From Helicobacteraceae bacterium (GTDB taxonomy: Bacteria; Campylobacterota; Campylobacteria; Campylobacterales; SZUA-545), in assembly GCA_031286325.1 (NCBI GenBank), contig JAITUT010000031.1, positions 1 to 34,146 on the forward strand: DNA of 34,146 nt, read 5' to 3'. A program made the translations under genes and the position numbers. Below the pieces are notes generated by a model that searched no databases, was not told the origin of the DNA, and saw only the letters and a program-made list of their open reading frames with translations. Shown one piece after another: positions 17,322 through 26,183 of this stretch. The first letter of the stretch is position 1, and every line of letters starts with the position of its first letter.

Positions 17322-17531
17322 ATGAGAAGCGAGTTGTTTGCAAACAAAACCTTATGTTCCAGCCGCGATCGCGGCAATACAGCGGCGATGAGCAGCGCGG
17401 CGGGCGAAAATCGCGCGACTGGGCGCAGCGGCAAATTTCAAGGTTTCCAAAGGCGAGGGGGCGAAGAAACGCGAACCGTCTTGCGGAGCTCTTTGATCGC
17501 AGCGGGAATTTTATCCCCGCGAGAAGTTTAG
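17322..17531 (+). CDS. 69-residue ORF in the nuoK-nuoL gap (doubtful)
   Basis: Starts 2 nt after the nuoK stop with GAGG 8 nt upstream, so it is placed for coupled translation. The product starts MRSELFANKTLCSSRDRG and is Ser/Arg/Gly-rich, with no membrane segment or recognised domain. Its end supplies GGAGGG, which serves as the nuoL ribosome site. The same ORF type recurs, decayed, before the YwqK lipoprotein (same-frame GFQRQ versus GFQRR), so it belongs to a dispersed repeat family. It may be coding or only tolerated spacer. Confidence 0.35.
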   Translation: MRSELFANKTLCSSRDRGNTAAMSSAAGENRATGRSGKFQGFQRRGGEETRTVLRSSLIAAGILSPREV

Positions 17532-17544
17532 GAGGGAAGCTTAA
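17322..17544 (+). repeat. Short-ORF repeat element, copy A (nuoK-nuoL)
   Basis: Shares with copy B (27792-28020, minus strand), in the same order, CCTTATGTTCC, then a GGCAAATTT/GGCAATTTG segment running into AGGTTTCCAAAGGC, then a GAAGTTT...GGAAGC ending just before the next gene's ATG. The element fills the gap completely. Confidence 0.6.
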
Positions 17545-19419
17545 ATGGAAGCGCTTGTTCTCATAGCATTATTTTCTCCGCTCGCGGGATCGCTCTTTGC
17601 GGGGCTATTCTTCGGCTCGCGCGAGAAAAACCCGATCGCCGGCGTTGTGCCGTGCCTGCTTCTGGGCGTTTCAATGATCGCCTCGTTTATCCTGCTTGCG
17701 CATATTTACACAAGCGGCGAGGCGGTGCGCGTCAAACTCTTTGACTGGATCAACTCAGGGCATCTAAACCTCGCTTTCGGTTTCGCCGCCGATCAAATCA
17801 GCGTAGTAATGATGGCGGTCGTTACGATCGTCTCTACGATCGTGCACGTTTATTCCGTAGGCTATATGGCGCACGACAAAGGCTTTAACCGCTTTTTCAG
17901 TTACCTCAGCGCGTTTGTTTTCTCAATGATGACGCTCGTAATGAGCGACAACTTTTTGGGGCTTTTTATAGGCTGGGAGGGCGTTGGGCTCTGCTCATAT
18001 CTGCTCATTGGCTTCTGGTATCACAAGCCGTTCGCCTCTTGGGCGGCGAACGAGGCGTTTATTATGAACCGTATCGCCGATCTGGGAATGCTCTTGGGTA
18101 TTTTCTTAATTTATTGGCACACGGGGTCGCTTGAATACACAACAGTCTTTGACAGAATGCGCGAACTTGAGATCGGTATCTTGCAGTGGATCGCGATCTT
18201 GCTCTTTATAGGCGCAATGGGCAAATCGGCGCAATTTCCTTTGCACACTTGGCTTGCGAACGCGATGGAGGGTCCTACGCCCGTTTCCGCGCTAATCCAC
18301 GCCGCTACGATGGTTACGGCGGGGGTTTATCTTTTGGTGCGCGCCAGCCCGCTTTACACGATCACAAGCGATGTGAGTTTATTTGTCGCGCATTTGGGGG
18401 CGTTTGTCGCGTTTTTCGCGGCGAGTATGGCGTTGGTGGCAACCGACCTTAAACGGATTATCGCCTACTCCACGCTCTCGCAGCTTGGCTATATGTTTGT
18501 CGCGGCTGGGCTTGGTTACTATTGGATCGCGCTCTTTCACCTAATGACGCACGCGTTTTTCAAGGCGCTGCTCTTTTTGGGCGCGGGCAACGTAATGCAC
18601 GCGATGCACGACGAGCTTAACATTCGCAAAATGGGCCGCCTCTACGCGGCGATGAAGCCCACGGCGATAATGATGACGATCGCGTCAGTCGCGCTCGCGG
18701 GGATTTATCCTTTCGCGGGCTTTTTCTCAAAAGACAAAATCCTTGAAGTCGCTTTCGGCAGCGGTAATGCTTTAATCTGGGCAGTTTTACTTACGACCGC
18801 GGCTATGACGGCGTTTTATAGCTTCCGCGTAGTGATGATGGTATTTTTCGGCAAAGAAGCGAACTACGAAAAACTCCACATTCACCCGCACGAAGCGCCG
18901 AAATTTATGCTGGTAGCGATCGCGCCGCTGGCGATTCTCGCTGTGATCGCGGGATTTTTCGAGCATTTTTACAGCGATCTTGTGAGCAAAATGCTCAAAG
19001 TCAATATGCCCGAAATGGATCACTCAATCGCGATCGGCTTGATATTTTTGACCCTCGCGATCGTGCTGGCTTCAATAGGTTTCGCCGTCTGGCGTTACCA
19101 ATTTAAGGGCGGTTTTGCCAAAAGCTGGCAACAAAACCCAGTATTCAAATTCCTCTCAAACGAGTGGTTTATACCTGCGCTCTACAAAAAGGCGATTATC
19201 GCGCCGTATATGAAGTTGAGCGAAATCGCGTGGATTAAAATGGACTTAAAGGCGGTGGATTTTATGGTGGATATGGTCGCAAAACTCGTGATGACGGCGA
19301 GCGGCAAACTCAGAGAGACCCACACGGGGAGCCTCTCTTATATGTTGCGTTGGATGGGCGCGGGCGTTACCGCGCTGCTCGCGATCGTCTTTATCGCGCG
19401 ATTTTTTAAAGGAGTGTAA
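17545..19419 (+). CDS. nuoL: NADH-quinone oxidoreductase subunit L
   Basis: Distal antiporter-like proton-pumping subunit with a lateral helix at its C-terminus. The 624-residue protein has GWEGVGLCSYLLIGFWY with the conserved Glu, the helix-7 region AQFPLHTWLANAMEGPTPVS with Lys just upstream (MGKSAQF), and FFKALLFLGAGNVMHA. AGGAGGGAAGC precedes the ATG. Length is normal for the family. Confidence 0.97.
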   Translation: MEALVLIALFSPLAGSLFAGLFFGSREKNPIAGVVPCLLLGVSMIASFILLAHIYTSGEAVRVKLFDWINSGHLNLAFGFAADQISVVMMAVVTIVSTIVHVYSVGYMAHDKGFNRFFSYLSAFVFSMMTLVMSDNFLGLFIGWEGVGLCSYLLIGFWYHKPFASWAANEAFIMNRIADLGMLLGIFLIYWHTGSLEYTTVFDRMRELEIGILQWIAILLFIGAMGKSAQFPLHTWLANAMEGPTPVSALIHAATMVTAGVYLLVRASPLYTITSDVSLFVAHLGAFVAFFAASMALVATDLKRIIAYSTLSQLGYMFVAAGLGYYWIALFHLMTHAFFKALLFLGAGNVMHAMHDELNIRKMGRLYAAMKPTAIMMTIASVALAGIYPFAGFFSKDKILEVAFGSGNALIWAVLLTTAAMTAFYSFRVVMMVFFGKEANYEKLHIHPHEAPKFMLVAIAPLAILAVIAGFFEHFYSDLVSKMLKVNMPEMDHSIAIGLIFLTLAIVLASIGFAVWRYQFKGGFAKSWQQNPVFKFLSNEWFIPALYKKAIIAPYMKLSEIAWIKMDLKAVDFMVDMVAKLVMTASGKLRETHTGSLSYMLRWMGAGVTALLAIVFIARFFKGV

Positions 19420-20958
19420 GTGTCTAATATCTTGACAATTCTGATATTTCTGCCGCTAATAGCCGCGATCCTATGCTTTTTCATACCCAAAGAGCAGATC
19501 AGGCTTTACGCGATCGGCGTGGCGGCGGTGGAGCTTTTTATCGCGCTTAGTCTGTGGTGTCTCTTTGACTACAACGCGGCGCAAGATTTGCAATTTGTGA
19601 AGCAAGTAACGATCATAGAGCCGCTCGGCATAAGTTATTATGTCGGCGTTGACGGCATTTCGTTATTTTTAGTCGTCCTAAGCGCCTTTATTACGCTAAT
19701 TGCGATCGTGGGCTTGGGCGATTTGGAGCGGCTCAAAAACCTTACGGCGTCAATTTTCGTGCTGGAAATGACGATGATCGGCGTATTTTGCGCTATGGAC
19801 GTCATTTTGTTTTACTTTTTCTGGGAGTTTTCGCTCGTGCCGATGCTATACATTATCGGCGCGTGGGGGAGCGGCAACAGAATTTACGCGGCGGTTAAAT
19901 TTTTCCTATATACCTTTATCGGATCGCTCTTTTTGTTGCTCGCGATCATTTATTTAGCGTGGTTTTTCTACTCGCAGACGGGTGTAATTACATTCAATTT
20001 GCTCGAATGGTATCGCCTCGCTACGCCATACGAGCTGCAACTCTGGCTCTTTATCGCAATGGGCATAGGCTTCGCGGTGAAAGTTCCGATGTTCCCGTTT
20101 CACACTTGGCTGCCTTACGCGCACGGGCAAGCGCCCACGATCGGCTCCGTGTTGCTGGCGGCGGTACTCTTGAAAATGGGAACTTACGGTTTTGTTAGGT
20201 TTAGCTTGCCGCTCTTTCCAGACGCCTCCGTCTATTTTGCGCCGTTTATGGGCTGGCTTGGAATTATAATGGTGATCTACGCCGCGATGATCGCGTTCGC
20301 GCAAAAAGACATCAAACAAGTTATCGCTTACAGCTCAATTAGTCATATGGGCGTAATTATCTTGGGAACTTTCGCGCTGAACCCCGAGGGAATCGGCGGC
20401 TCGGTCTTTTTTATGTTAAGCCACGGGATCATTTCGGGCGCTTTGTTTATGCTAGTCGGCGTGATCTACGATCGCCGCCATACGAAGCAGATGAGCGAAT
20501 TTGGCGGGATCGCGAGCGTGATGCCTATATATTCGGCGATCTTTATGTTTATGGCTATGGCTTCGGCGGGCTTGCCGCTCACAATGGGCTTTATCGGCGA
20601 GTTTTTGTCGCTGCTGGGTTATTTTAGGTCAAGCCCCGTAATGGCGTTGCTCGCGGGCACTTCAATAATTTTGGGCGCGGTCTATATGCTCAACCTCTAT
20701 CGCAAAACTTTCTACGGCGCGGTTGTCGTTGAAGAGAACAAGAATCTCAAAGACTTAAACCGCCGCGAGCTTTTCGCCCTTGTGCCGCTCGTCTTGGTCG
20801 TGGCGTGGCTGGGGATTTACCCCAAGCCCGTGCTTGCGCCGATTGACGCGGCGAGTAAAAGTATCGTGCAAATTATGTATATGCGCGCTACCGATAACAG
20901 GGACGCGACAAAGGATCGTCTGGCGCAAGTTAATCAGCCTATGGTAGGGGGACGATAA
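19420..20958 (+). CDS. nuoM: NADH-quinone oxidoreductase subunit M
   Basis: Middle antiporter-like proton-pumping subunit. The 512-residue protein has the conserved Glu in FFWEFSLVPMLYIIGAWG, Lys in GFAVKVPMFPFHTWLP, and HGQAPTIGSVLLAAVLLKMG. The start is GTG at 19420 with AAAGGAG upstream, directly after the nuoL TAA. Confidence 0.97.
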   Translation: MSNILTILIFLPLIAAILCFFIPKEQIRLYAIGVAAVELFIALSLWCLFDYNAAQDLQFVKQVTIIEPLGISYYVGVDGISLFLVVLSAFITLIAIVGLGDLERLKNLTASIFVLEMTMIGVFCAMDVILFYFFWEFSLVPMLYIIGAWGSGNRIYAAVKFFLYTFIGSLFLLLAIIYLAWFFYSQTGVITFNLLEWYRLATPYELQLWLFIAMGIGFAVKVPMFPFHTWLPYAHGQAPTIGSVLLAAVLLKMGTYGFVRFSLPLFPDASVYFAPFMGWLGIIMVIYAAMIAFAQKDIKQVIAYSSISHMGVIILGTFALNPEGIGGSVFFMLSHGIISGALFMLVGVIYDRRHTKQMSEFGGIASVMPIYSAIFMFMAMASAGLPLTMGFIGEFLSLLGYFRSSPVMALLAGTSIILGAVYMLNLYRKTFYGAVVVEENKNLKDLNRRELFALVPLVLVVAWLGIYPKPVLAPIDAASKSIVQIMYMRATDNRDATKDRLAQVNQPMVGGR

Positions 20959-22421
20959 TGCTTCAATTTGACTTTACCTTGCTTTTGCCTGTTTTGGCGT
21001 TGGTTTTGGGCGGTATCGCGATCTTGGCGATTGACCTGTTTGTCAAGGATGTTCAGCGCGGATTTTTTGTGGCGGTTACGATGATCTCGCTTATCGTGAG
21101 TTTGGCGTTGCTATTTTTTGTGGATTTAGCGCGCGATAGTTTCTATAATATGCTCCTCATTGACGGCTTAACGCAGGCTTCGCAGTGGATTATTATCGGC
21201 GCTTCATTGCTCTTTATCCCGCTCGCGTTAACAGGCGTGAGGTTTTTAGAGTATCAATTCGCGGAATTTTACGCGCTATTTTTGTTTATGGTCGCGGGAT
21301 TCGCCCTTATGGTTTCGAGCAACAACCTCGTGATGATTATGCTGGGGCTTGAAACCGCCTCCCTCGCTTTATACGCGATCATCAGTATGCACCGCCGCGA
21401 CAAATCGCTGGAATCGGCGATCAAGTATTTCACAATGGGCGCGCTGGCGGCGGGGCTTATGGCGTTCGGCGCGATGCTCCTCTACGCGGCGACTGGCAGC
21501 TTAAATCTCGCCGAAATTGAGCGCGTCTTTATAAACAGAGGCGGCTCGGATACCGCGCTAATTCTCGCCGCAAGCGCGTTTCTGCTGGCGGGAATCGGCT
21601 TCAAACTTTCAGTCGTGCCCTTTCACACTTGGACGCCCGATGTCTATGAGGGATCAAGCGCGCCAATGGCTGGCTATATGTCGATCGTGCCGAAGATCGC
21701 GGGTTTTGCCGTAGCGATCCGCGTCTTTGACTTTTTGGCGGACAGCGGCGATCAGATCGTTTATATGCTGTTGTTTCTCGCCGCCGCCGCCACGATGACA
21801 ATCGGCAACTTACTGGCGCTCGTGCAAGACGGCGTAAAGCGAATGTTAGCTTACAGCAGCGTTTCGCACGCGGGGTTCGTAATCGGCGCTTTGGTAATTT
21901 CCACAACGGAAGCGCACATCGGCTTATTCCTCTACTGGACGCTCTTTTTATTCACAAACCTCGGCGCCTTTTCTATGCTCTGGCTCACGCGCCATTCAAG
22001 CAAAGTCTGGGATATTCGCTACGATCACCCATACACGAAATTCGCGGGAATGGTCAAAATCAGCCCAATGGGCGCGGTGATAATGGCGATCTTTATGCTT
22101 TCGCTCGCGGGAATCCCGCCGTTCGCGCTCTTTTTCGGCAAAATTTACCTAATCGGCGAGGCGCTCCGCACCGATCACATCTGGCTCGCGATAATAATGC
22201 TCGTCAATAGCGCGATCGCGGTCTATTACTATTTGAAGCTCATCGTCTTTATGTTCCTGCGCGATCCTACGGAAAATGACGGCACGATCTACTACCAAAA
22301 CGGTACGCTCGCGCTGAAATTGGTACTCGGCGTTGCGGCGTTCGCGGTCGTAACTTCGGCGTTTTGGACGGGCGCTTTCATAGATAATCTCGCGCCGATC
22401 TTGGCGGCGGCAGGGTTTTGA
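20958..22421 (+). CDS. nuoN: NADH-quinone oxidoreductase subunit N
   Basis: Antiporter-like proton-pumping subunit next to NuoK. The 487-residue protein has GLETASLALYAIISMHRRD (conserved Glu), GFKLSVVPFHTWTPDVYEGS (Lys), and KRMLAYSSVSHAGF. The ATG overlaps the nuoM stop by one base (TAATG). Its own stop overlaps the nadE TTG start. Confidence 0.96.
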   Translation: MLQFDFTLLLPVLALVLGGIAILAIDLFVKDVQRGFFVAVTMISLIVSLALLFFVDLARDSFYNMLLIDGLTQASQWIIIGASLLFIPLALTGVRFLEYQFAEFYALFLFMVAGFALMVSSNNLVMIMLGLETASLALYAIISMHRRDKSLESAIKYFTMGALAAGLMAFGAMLLYAATGSLNLAEIERVFINRGGSDTALILAASAFLLAGIGFKLSVVPFHTWTPDVYEGSSAPMAGYMSIVPKIAGFAVAIRVFDFLADSGDQIVYMLLFLAAAATMTIGNLLALVQDGVKRMLAYSSVSHAGFVIGALVISTTEAHIGLFLYWTLFLFTNLGAFSMLWLTRHSSKVWDIRYDHPYTKFAGMVKISPMGAVIMAIFMLSLAGIPPFALFFGKIYLIGEALRTDHIWLAIIMLVNSAIAVYYYLKLIVFMFLRDPTENDGTIYYQNGTLALKLVLGVAAFAVVTSAFWTGAFIDNLAPILAAAGF

Positions 22422-24124
22422 AGACCTTAAAAATCGCGCTGGCGCAACTTGATTTTGCGGTAGGCGCGATCGGCGAAAACACATCTAAAATTCTTGCCGC
22501 GATCGCCGCCGCTCGCGAGTTAGGCGCTAGCCTCGCGATCTTTCCCGAACTTGCGATCACAGGTTATCCGCCTGAGGATTTACTTTTCAAGCCCGACTTT
22601 ATCGCGCAAAATCTCGCGGCTTTGCGAGCGATCGCCGCCGAAACGCGCCAAATCGCCGCGATCGTAGGTTTCGTAGATCGCGAGGGCGATATTTTTAACG
22701 CCGCCGCGCTTTTGGCGGAGGGCGAAATTAAGGCGGTTTATCGCAAACGCGCGTTGCCGAATTACGGGGTTTTTGACGAGGAGCGATATTTCGCGCGCGG
22801 GTCGCGATCGCTAGTTTTTGAGGCTTGCGGCGCGAAATTTGCCGTGCTTATTTGCGAGGATTTGTGGGATAACCGCGTTTTGGCGCAAATTGACGCGGCG
22901 GACGCGCTAATTACGATCAACGCGTCGCCATTTAGCGCGGCGAAAACGGCGGCGCGGCGCGAACTGATCGCTTCGCGCGCGCGCGATTTAAGATCGTTTT
23001 TGATTTACGCGAATCTTGTCGGCGCACAAGACGAGCTTGTTTTCGCGGGTGAAAGCGGGATCGCGAACCCGCGCGGCGAGTGCGTGGCGCGGGCAAAGAG
23101 TTTCGCGGAGGATTTGCTGATCGCGGAGATTGATTTGGAGGAGAGTTTCAGGGCGCGTTTGAAAGACGCGCGGGCGAGATCGGCGGGTAAAGATTCCGAT
23201 CCGCTAATCGCGCGCGATCAAATTAAATTAAACTTAAATTTCTCCGAAACCCCTGCGGCTCTGAATAGAATAGAAGCAGTTCCAGACGAGATCGCCGCGA
23301 TCTATGAAGCGCTTAAATTAGGCTTAAAAGACTACGCGGCAAAGAACGGCTTCACAAGCGCGGTTTTGGGTTTGAGCGGCGGCATTGACAGCGCGCTTAC
23401 AGCCGCGATCGCCTCAGACGCGCTGGGCGCGGAAAATGTTTTGGGTGTTTTAATGCCCTCAAAATTCAGTTCGCGGGGCAGCATTGACGATTCGCTCGCA
23501 TTAGCCGCGAATCTGAAAATCCGCGCCGAAACGATCGCGATAAACGATCTAGCGAACGCCTATGATCGCGCGTTAGCCCCGCTTTTTACTGGTACGCAAG
23601 CGGGCTTGGCGGAGGAAAATTTGCAGGCGAGAATCCGCGCCGCGATTCTAATGGCGATCAGCAACAAATTCGGGCATTTGTTGCTCTCGACTGGCAACAA
23701 GAGCGAGATCGCGGTCGGTTACGCCACGCTCTACGGCGATATGGCGGGCGGTTTCGCGCCGATCAAAGACGCCTTAAAAACTATGGTCTATGACCTCGCG
23801 CGGTATCGCAATTCTTTGGGCGCGGCGATTCCCGAAGCGACTTTGACGAAACCGCCCAGCGCGGAGTTGCGAGAGGGGCAAAAAGACAGCGACGAACTGC
23901 CCGAATACGAGGTTTTAGACCCGATAATTAAGCTTTTGGTGGAGGAGGATTATTCCACTAACGAGGTCGCGGCGATGGGTTACGACCTAGAGATCGCCGA
24001 AAAAGTCGCGCGAATGATCAAGCGCAACGAATATAAGAGATCGCAAGCGGCGATCGGTACGAAAATCTCCGATCGCGCGTTCGGGCGCGATCGGCGAATG
24101 CCAATTACCTCAAAGGCGAAATGA
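22418..24124 (+). CDS. nadE: Glutamine-dependent NAD+ synthetase
   Basis: Makes NAD+ from deamido-NAD using ATP and glutamine. The 568-residue protein has an N-terminal nitrilase-type glutaminase with its triad: Glu in FPELAITGYP, Lys in YRKRALPNYGVF, Cys in LICEDLWD. The C-terminal synthetase domain has the P-loop GLSGGIDSALTAA and STGNKSEIAVGYATLYGDMA. The start is TTG at 22418-22420 overlapping the nuoN stop (TTGA), with GGCAGGG upstream. The tight coupling places it in the nuo transcript. Unlike the short ammonia-dependent NadE of some relatives, this form carries its own glutaminase. Confidence 0.95.
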   Translation: MKTLKIALAQLDFAVGAIGENTSKILAAIAAARELGASLAIFPELAITGYPPEDLLFKPDFIAQNLAALRAIAAETRQIAAIVGFVDREGDIFNAAALLAEGEIKAVYRKRALPNYGVFDEERYFARGSRSLVFEACGAKFAVLICEDLWDNRVLAQIDAADALITINASPFSAAKTAARRELIASRARDLRSFLIYANLVGAQDELVFAGESGIANPRGECVARAKSFAEDLLIAEIDLEESFRARLKDARARSAGKDSDPLIARDQIKLNLNFSETPAALNRIEAVPDEIAAIYEALKLGLKDYAAKNGFTSAVLGLSGGIDSALTAAIASDALGAENVLGVLMPSKFSSRGSIDDSLALAANLKIRAETIAINDLANAYDRALAPLFTGTQAGLAEENLQARIRAAILMAISNKFGHLLLSTGNKSEIAVGYATLYGDMAGGFAPIKDALKTMVYDLARYRNSLGAAIPEATLTKPPSAELREGQKDSDELPEYEVLDPIIKLLVEEDYSTNEVAAMGYDLEIAEKVARMIKRNEYKRSQAAIGTKISDRAFGRDRRMPITSKAK

Positions 24125-24228
24125 CCCTGTATCTTGCTCGGTTGCCGCCGAACTATTGCGCCGTATATGGGTCTTGCGGCTTTGTTGAAAACTGTTTTTT
24201 GCCAGAAGATACGGGAAAGCTGTTGTAA
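24121..24228 (+). CDS. 35-residue ORF overlapping the nadE stop (doubtful)
   Basis: The ATG overlaps the nadE TGA (ATGA), as at real coupled junctions in this operon. The product MTLYLARLPPNYCAVYGSCG continues for 15 residues (three Cys in all) and ends EDTGKLL. No domain is recognised. A hairpin-like repeat follows at 24238-24266. It could be a genuine microprotein or chance. Confidence 0.3.
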   Translation: MTLYLARLPPNYCAVYGSCGFVENCFLPEDTGKLL

Positions 24229-24237
24229 TTGTTGATA

Positions 24238-24266
24238 AACGCGTTCTCACATATTGGGAGCGCGTT
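24238..24266 (+). terminator. Possible terminator after the nuo-nadE operon
   Basis: AACGCG and CGCGTT, with an extra CTC/GAG pairing next to the loop, form an imperfect hairpin. It is followed by CTAAACTTTTCC, only weakly T-rich. No better 3' end for the operon is visible before the next gene. Confidence 0.35.
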
Positions 24267-24454
24267 CTAAACTTTTCCGCGCCCGTTTTGCCTCTTTGCG
24301 GCGATCTTCTAAGAACTTACCGCAAACGTAAGCTAAAATTCAATTTGTTTTATACCAATTTAATAAAAAATATCTTCACAGGAGAGATAGTTGTATGGTA
24401 TTATAAACAGATTATGGGAATCGCAAAAGAATCCAATAAACAAGGAGAGGAGCT

Positions 24455-25036
24455 ATGAGAAGTTTCACTACATTAGACTTGCAGTACGCCCATAGGTTTT
24501 ACGGGTTCAAAGGCGAGGCGCAGTATTTGCACGGGCATACGGGAATACTGACGATTGAAGTTGAAGATACTGTTAATACGGGGGTCAATATGGTATTCCC
24601 GTGTAATGAGATTAGGAAAATCGCTTGGGAAGTTTTACAAAACTTTGACCACGCTCTAGTTTTAAGGGAGGACGACCCGTTGCTTCCAGCGATCCTTAGC
24701 GTTTATGAAGCGCAAGGCATTAAGAACGGGGCGCCAAGCAATAAACAAAAAGGTCCCGCTTTCAAGACGGAACTCGCGACGGCGTATCCGGAGTGTCGTT
24801 TGGTTGTTACAAAAGAAACGATGACCGTTGAGGGTATGATCAAAATCGTTTACGATCTGCTGAAAGACAAACTTAACATTGTTAAACTCACTTTCACGAG
24901 CGGAGTAAACGGCGCTACGCAGGAATACGGGAAAGAGCAGCTAAAAGAGCGGCTAACGGAAAAAGATCGTTGCCCGTTATGCGGCATTGCGTTAGACGCG
25001 AATGGCGCGTGTCAAAAATGCGGATACAAAAAATAG
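24455..25036 (+). CDS. QueD/PTPS-like protein with C-terminal zinc ribbon
   Basis: A 193-residue protein of the 6-pyruvoyl/6-carboxytetrahydropterin synthase fold. The three zinc-binding His are present (AHR at His13; LHGH at His26 and His28), as are FDHALVL and VTKETMTVEG, matching the catalytic Asp-His and Glu regions. The catalytic Cys expected four residues before HGH is absent (EAQYLHGH), so QueD activity is doubtful. It is longer than QueD (about 120-140), with an insertion around residues 73-108 and a C-terminal ribbon CPLC...CQKC (173-189). AAGGAGAGGAG precedes the ATG. It is a single gene with a hairpin terminator. Pterin or deazapurine chemistry is inferred from fold only. Confidence 0.72.
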   Translation: MRSFTTLDLQYAHRFYGFKGEAQYLHGHTGILTIEVEDTVNTGVNMVFPCNEIRKIAWEVLQNFDHALVLREDDPLLPAILSVYEAQGIKNGAPSNKQKGPAFKTELATAYPECRLVVTKETMTVEGMIKIVYDLLKDKLNIVKLTFTSGVNGATQEYGKEQLKERLTEKDRCPLCGIALDANGACQKCGYKK

Positions 25037-25565
25037 TTTGAGCGTTGGTTTCAAATACGCGAAAAACACAAGCAAGTAAGCGCTTCGGGCAAGCGGCAAG
25101 CCCAACCGTAGCGCTTACGTTTACTCTTTTTACGCAAAAATTAATGAATGATATAATAAAAACATAATATAACGTAGTTGAAAAGCCAAACGGCATATAA
25201 ATGTCTGCAAGCGCCTCGCTACCTTACGGCGGATCAGGCTACGCAAAATCGTGTTCTGGTTTGCGCCCCTCCGCATAGTTTTGCTCCGCCGCATTTTTTT
25301 ACGCCCGTAAAAACGCCAACTCTTTCTCATTAGGCGCGGCGTTAGTTACGGCTGAAAAACAGATTGGTTGATGAGCGCGTTTGCTTAAAGGCGATCTTGC
25401 GAATAAAACAGATGAAACAAATAGCGCGGAGGCAAAAATCGTCTAAAATGACCTTAAAATAACGTTAAAAAATCTTAAAGTTACTATGAAAACGCCGCCT
25501 CGTCATTAACCTTTCAAGAAACCCATATTTTCTAGGCTCTTAAAAGGTCTAGCGGCGGAAAGCGG
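25037..25565. other. Gene-poor gap between the QueD-like gene and fliL
   Basis: Apart from the terminator at its left end I see no gene with a credible ribosome site and family match. A 66-codon basic frame on the minus strand (25130-25330) and short AT-rich patches with TATAAT-like sequence (near 25152) are the only structure. It may be degenerate coding sequence. Confidence 0.5.
25076..25131 (+). terminator. Terminator after the QueD-like gene
   Basis: A 9-bp stem GTAAGCGCT (25076-25084) / AGCGCTTAC (25110-25118) encloses an inner GGGC/GCCC pair and is followed by TTTACTCTTTTTA. This is the form of an intrinsic terminator. Confidence 0.65.
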
Positions 25566-26084
25566 CTATTGAATCACAAAATCAGTGAAAAATATATCTT
25601 TCACCTGTCCGTCAATCAAATAGCGGTTGATGTTGTTTTTCAGCTCCTCGCGCAGGCGCGTTTTGCCCGTCTCCGTTGAAATTTCGTCAAAACGTTTAGA
25701 CGAAAGCTGCTGAATGATCACATCGCGGATTTTTGGCGTTTTGTTGGTGAACTCCTCGCCCACGCTTTTGTTGGAAAGCTCCACCGAAATCCGCACTTTC
25801 AGATAACGCCGCCCGTCATTGCCGAGCAAATTGACGATGAATTGGTCTTTCAAATCCGCGATCGGACCTAAATTTCCCTCCACCCCCGGAGCCACGCCGG
25901 GCGCCATTCTAGGTAGCGTACCGCCCCCTCCGGGTGATTGTTGCTGGTTGCCGCCGCTGAACACGAGCAATATCGCCACAAGCAAAACTATCATTACCAG
26001 CGCGACCGCGCCGATGATAATTAAAAGCATCGGACTTTTTTTGGGCGCGGCTTGTTGCGGTTGCTCTTCGTCTTTTTCAGCCAT
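25566..26084 (-). CDS. fliL: Flagellar basal body-associated protein FliL
   Basis: Inner-membrane protein that surrounds the stator units and supports flagellar torque. The 172-residue product has a charged cytoplasmic tail, one membrane helix (about 19-43, MLLIIIGAVALVMIVLLVAI), a Gly/Pro-rich linker, and the periplasmic FliL domain: DQFIVNLLGNDGRRYLKVRI, RDVIIQQLSSK, and a C-terminal VKDIFFTDFVIQ. AAAGGT lies 6 nt before the ATG. No other flagellar gene is in the window, which is common in Campylobacterota, where flagellar genes are scattered. Confidence 0.93.
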   Translation of the reverse strand: MAEKDEEQPQQAAPKKSPMLLIIIGAVALVMIVLLVAILLVFSGGNQQQSPGGGGTLPRMAPGVAPGVEGNLGPIADLKDQFIVNLLGNDGRRYLKVRISVELSNKSVGEEFTNKTPKIRDVIIQQLSSKRFDEISTETGKTRLREELKNNINRYLIDGQVKDIFFTDFVIQ

Positions 26085-26183
26085 TGTTTTACCTTTTAGG
26101 TTTATTTCAAAATCGGCAATTTTATCTAATTTTGCAAAATGTTAAAATCCGCGTAAATTAGCGCGGGAAATGATCGGGAAGAC

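Noticed and set aside
24240-24454. A preQ1 or other riboswitch upstream of the QueD-like gene
   Set aside because: I could not find the compact preQ1 stem-loop and A-rich tail; only generic AT-rich sequence and a strong ribosome site are visible.
25130-25330. Basic 66-residue minus-strand ORF in the gap after the QueD-like gene
   Set aside because: No ribosome site or family match, and very Arg-rich composition. A neighbouring frame gives a faint Sel1-like string (NAAEQNYAEG) broken by stops, too weak to call a pseudogene.
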